Assembly: GCA_938040725.1 (NCBI GenBank)
Contig: CALHZX010000094.1
Coordinates: 1-15,179 of the forward strand
Source: an uncultured Actinomyces sp.
GTDB lineage: Bacteria; Actinomycetota; Actinomycetes; Actinomycetales; Actinomycetaceae
Reading direction: 5' to 3'
Length of the DNA stretch: 15,179 nt
In this document: piece after piece, positions 13,013 to 15,179 of the stretch
Layout: each line of letters begins with the position of its first letter
Numbering within the stretch: position 1 is the first letter of the stretch
Position numbers and translations under genes: made by a program
The notes under the pieces: generated by a model
Told to the model about the DNA's origin: nothing
The model's input: only the letters and a program-made list of their open reading frames with translations
Database searches by the model: none

Positions 13013-14353
13013 TCAGCGTTTGTTGCCGCGGCGGCGGGCCTTGCGGCGCTCGATGCGGCGACGCTCGATCTCCTCGGCGCTGAGCGAGCCGTGGCCAGTC
13101 GCGTTGTCGGCGCTCTCGGAGGCGTCCTTCGACGAGGTCTTGGCGGCCTCGCGCTCGAGGGTGCGGCGGTTGCGGACCTGCTTCTGGAGTTCGGCGCGCT
13201 GAGCGGAGGCTTCCTGCTTGGCGATGCGCTTTTCGACGGCGAGGGCGAGGCCGTGCATCCACTGCTCGTCGGGAAGGGTCGTCCACTTCTGGGTGGCCAG
13301 GTTGCGGTAGACGGTAACGATCTCGCCGGTGGTCATGGAGGCGGGGAAGTCGGAGGCGACGTGCTGCTTCTTGGCCTTGGAGCGAACCTCGGCGAGGGTG
13401 CGCTCGTTGAGTTCGTCGACGCGCGGGTCGGTGGCACTGTTGCCGAAGGCGGCGCGCTCACGGTCGTAGTTCTGGAAGTAGGGCTTGGCCCATTCCTGGT
13501 AGCCGGCCTCGCGCGAGGCGAGGAGGTCGACGTAGGCCGGGGAGCCGGGGGTCGGCATGACCTTGATGGTCCAGAAGGACTGGGCGAGGGCCCAGAAGGA
13601 AGCGGTCACGGTGTAGATGACGACACCCATCTGGAAGAACGCGCCGGAGAAGATGAACATCAGCGGCATCACGTACATCATGGAGCGCTGCGACTGAGCC
13701 ATCGGGTTGTCGCCCATGTCGGGCATATTGCGCGAGAAGGACAGGCGCATGGAGACGAACTGCAGGACGACCATGAGGACGATCGCAGCGATGAAGACCG
13801 CGACGATGGCGGGCTGGCCCCAGGAGTCGCGCAGCGTATGAGAGAGCTGGACGCCGAAGACGGTCGAGTTGACGATCTCGGTGGACACGGATTCGGTGAG
13901 CGGGCCGAGGTGGTCGGTCGAGTCGCCGCGGTAGGTGTAGGTGCCGGCGGAGATGGAGGAGACCGCGATGATCGCGCGGTACATGCCGAAGAGGACGGGC
14001 ATCTGCACGAGCATGGGCAGGCAGGAGGCGAAGGGCGAGACCTTGTGCTTGCGCTGGAGGGCCTGGGTCTCTTCCATCATCTTCTGACGGCTGACCTGGT
14101 CCTTCTTGCCCTTGTACTTCTCCTGGATCTTGCGCATTTCGGGCTGGATGGCCTGCATGGCGCGCGAGGAGCGGATCTGCTTGAGGAACAGCGGGATGAT
14201 AGCGATGCGCACCAGGATGGTGAGCAGCACGATGGACAGGACCCACGCCATGCCGGAGCCGGAGGACATTCCGAGCAGCACGAGGAGGTCGTGGATCCAG
14301 ACCCACACGTAGGAGATCGCCCACGCGAAGGGGTGGAGGATTGCGTCGAACAT
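13013..14353 (-). CDS. yidC: Membrane protein insertase YidC
   Basis: 446 residues. YidC/Oxa1 inserts and folds membrane proteins, alone or with SecYEG. It starts in the gram-positive style (MFDAILHPFAWAISYVWVWI) without the large periplasmic domain. The first core helix carries the conserved groove arginine Arg49 in TILVRIAIIPLF. The cytosolic C1 loop (SRAMQAIQPEMRKIQEKYKGK) and the SCLPMLVQMPVLFGMYRAI segment follow. More membrane helices lie near ~185-205, ~230-255 and the FWTIKVMPTPGS region. A long C-terminal tail ends in a strongly basic RRRIERRKARRRGNKR segment, as in YidC proteins that contact ribosomes. The Shine-Dalgarno is poor. It lies 72 bp after yidD. Confidence 0.97.
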   Translation of the reverse strand: MFDAILHPFAWAISYVWVWIHDLLVLLGMSSGSGMAWVLSIVLLTILVRIAIIPLFLKQIRSSRAMQAIQPEMRKIQEKYKGKKDQVSRQKMMEETQALQRKHKVSPFASCLPMLVQMPVLFGMYRAIIAVSSISAGTYTYRGDSTDHLGPLTESVSTEIVNSTVFGVQLSHTLRDSWGQPAIVAVFIAAIVLMVVLQFVSMRLSFSRNMPDMGDNPMAQSQRSMMYVMPLMFIFSGAFFQMGVVIYTVTASFWALAQSFWTIKVMPTPGSPAYVDLLASREAGYQEWAKPYFQNYDRERAAFGNSATDPRVDELNERTLAEVRSKAKKQHVASDFPASMTTGEIVTVYRNLATQKWTTLPDEQWMHGLALAVEKRIAKQEASAQRAELQKQVRNRRTLEREAAKTSSKDASESADNATGHGSLSAEEIERRRIERRKARRRGNKR

Positions 14354-14425
14354 AGTTTTCGCTTTCGCCGTGGCGCGGGTGCGCCGCTGTGTCGTTGTTC
14401 CTTATATTTCCGAGGCCGTGGCAGG

Positions 14426-14770
14426 TTACTCGGTCAAGTCGTGTTCCGGGTCCAGTCCCATGGGGTCGGGGCGGACCCAGTTGTCGTGCCCAGCCCAATC
14501 CTCGGGTGGGATCCAGGGGTCGGGCTTCCAGCGTCCACGCTCTGGTACGTGGTCTACTCCCCCGTGGCTCCAGGGGTTGCATCGCAGGAGCCGCCAGGAG
14601 GCGAGGATGATCCCTTTGATGGGCCCGTGGATACGGACCGCTTGGAGCGCGTAGGTGGAGCAGCTGGGGGCGTATCGGCACCGGGGGCCGAGGGCCGGGG
14701 AGATGTAGCGCTGGTAGGCGACGATGGGTGCGGACACGAGCGCACCGAGGGCACGGCCCGCGACGCTCAT
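14426..14770 (-). CDS. yidD: Membrane protein insertion efficiency factor YidD
   Basis: 114 residues from ATG at 14770, which overlaps the rnpA stop as ATGA; a GTG seven codons earlier (14791) is the alternative start. The family core is clear: YQRYISPALGPRCRYAPSCS, then YALQAVRIHGPIKG, then RLLRCNPWSHGGVDHVP, with the conserved cysteines and GG. The first ~20 residues can form an amphipathic, membrane-associating helix. YidD acts at the inner face of the membrane to help YidC-dependent insertion. The acidic, Trp/Pro-rich C-terminal ~35 residues exceed the minimal family length. Confidence 0.93.
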   Translation of the reverse strand: MSVAGRALGALVSAPIVAYQRYISPALGPRCRYAPSCSTYALQAVRIHGPIKGIILASWRLLRCNPWSHGGVDHVPERGRWKPDPWIPPEDWAGHDNWVRPDPMGLDPEHDLTE

Positions 14771-15120
14771 CGTGCGTCCCACTTGCGCCACGCTCGCGCC
14801 ATGACGCGGTCGAGGTGTTCGCCGAGTTCCTTGGAGGGGACGCCGAGGGCCTTGCGTGAGGCCCTCACGACGACCCGTGCTCCTTCTGGAAGATCGGCGA
14901 CTCGCTCCCGCATGAGGTGGCGCAGCTGTCGCTTGACGCGGTTGCGTCCGTTGGCGCGCTTGATTTCCCGCTTGGGTACGACGAAACCGACGAGGCGACT
15001 GTTGCGTTCCTCGTCGGCTCGGACGTGGACGACGACCAGTGGATCTCCTGCTCGCGTTCCTTGTCGGATCGCGGCGGTGAAATCCGCTGGGTCAACCATG
15101 CGGTGCGCGCGCGGCAGCAC
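14767..15120 (-). CDS. rnpA: Ribonuclease P protein component
   Basis: 117 residues from a GTG start at 15120, 9 bp after the rpmH stop. RnpA is the small basic protein that, with the RNase P RNA, trims the 5' ends of tRNA precursors. Seen: MLPRAHRMVDPADFTAAIRQG, the LVGFVVPKREIKRANGRNRVKRQLRHLMRE segment in two parts, with the RNR motif at 59-61, and a basic C-terminus. Length is typical. The order rpmH-rnpA-yidD-yidC is the universal one and fixes the window next to the replication origin. Confidence 0.96.
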   Translation of the reverse strand: MLPRAHRMVDPADFTAAIRQGTRAGDPLVVVHVRADEERNSRLVGFVVPKREIKRANGRNRVKRQLRHLMRERVADLPEGARVVVRASRKALGVPSKELGEHLDRVMARAWRKWDAR

Positions 15121-15129
15121 CGGTGTGTC

Positions 15130-15179
15130 TCAGGCGGACAGCTTGGCGCGGCCCTTGCGGCGGCGGGCAGCCAGAATGG
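15130..15179 (-). CDS. rpmH: 50S ribosomal protein L34, C-terminal end only
   Basis: The last 15 codons and stop are visible: ILAARRRKGRAKLSA, the conserved C-terminus of L34. The gene continues past the right edge. Together with rnpA it identifies the origin-side cluster. Confidence 0.93.
   Translation of the reverse strand, partial: ILAARRRKGRAKLSA

Overview
The window looks like a high-GC actinobacterium, most probably Actinomycetaceae (Schaalia/Actinomyces-like). This is inferred from strong G/C third-position bias, wall proteins with actinobacterial surface repeats and an LAxTG-type sorting signal, a short Jag protein with no visible N-terminal Jag domain, and actinobacterial parS sites. 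It is the chromosomal region next to the replication origin: the end of rpmH lies at the right edge, so dnaA/oriC should lie just beyond base 15179.

Right part (9125-15179, all leftward): rpmH (partial), rnpA, yidD, yidC, jag/khpB and rsmG form the classic origin-side run for RNase P, membrane insertion, RNA binding and 16S rRNA methylation, ended by a strong hairpin at 11697-11730. After that, parA starts from its own promoter and is followed by parB. Five parS sites (four perfect, one with a single mismatch) lie between 5497 and 10580, including one inside parB and one directly abutting a terminator hairpin.

Middle (5497-9066): a rightward pair, a PLP aminotransferase (TTG start) and a D-Ala-D-Ala-ligase-family ATP-grasp enzyme, ends at a 16-bp-stem hairpin. 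A leftward HAD phosphatase-like gene lies between this pair and parB. Between 4290 and 5600 no large gene is visible. This stretch has an AT-richer segment with a perfect 19-bp inverted repeat, a small transcription unit (promoter, structured leader, 32-codon ORF with Shine-Dalgarno, excellent terminator), a 32-bp tandem repeat and a mosaic GC-rich palindromic repeat.

Left part (1-4290, leftward): an operon of three translationally coupled genes (GTGA and ATGA overlaps) runs from a promoter overlapped by a Zur/Fur-like 21-bp dyad. It encodes an LATTG-anchored wall protein with two actinobacterial surface repeats, a TroA/ZnuA-type metal-binding lipoprotein with the same repeat inserted in its middle, and the beginning of a second repeat protein. 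This is the anchored-repeat metal ABC transporter system; the ATPase and permease are presumably beyond base 1. The most notable points are that the repeat inside the lipoprotein appears circularly permuted, that the third metal ligand position is Asn, and that a dispersed palindromic repeat seems to sit in frame inside the N-terminus of the third gene.
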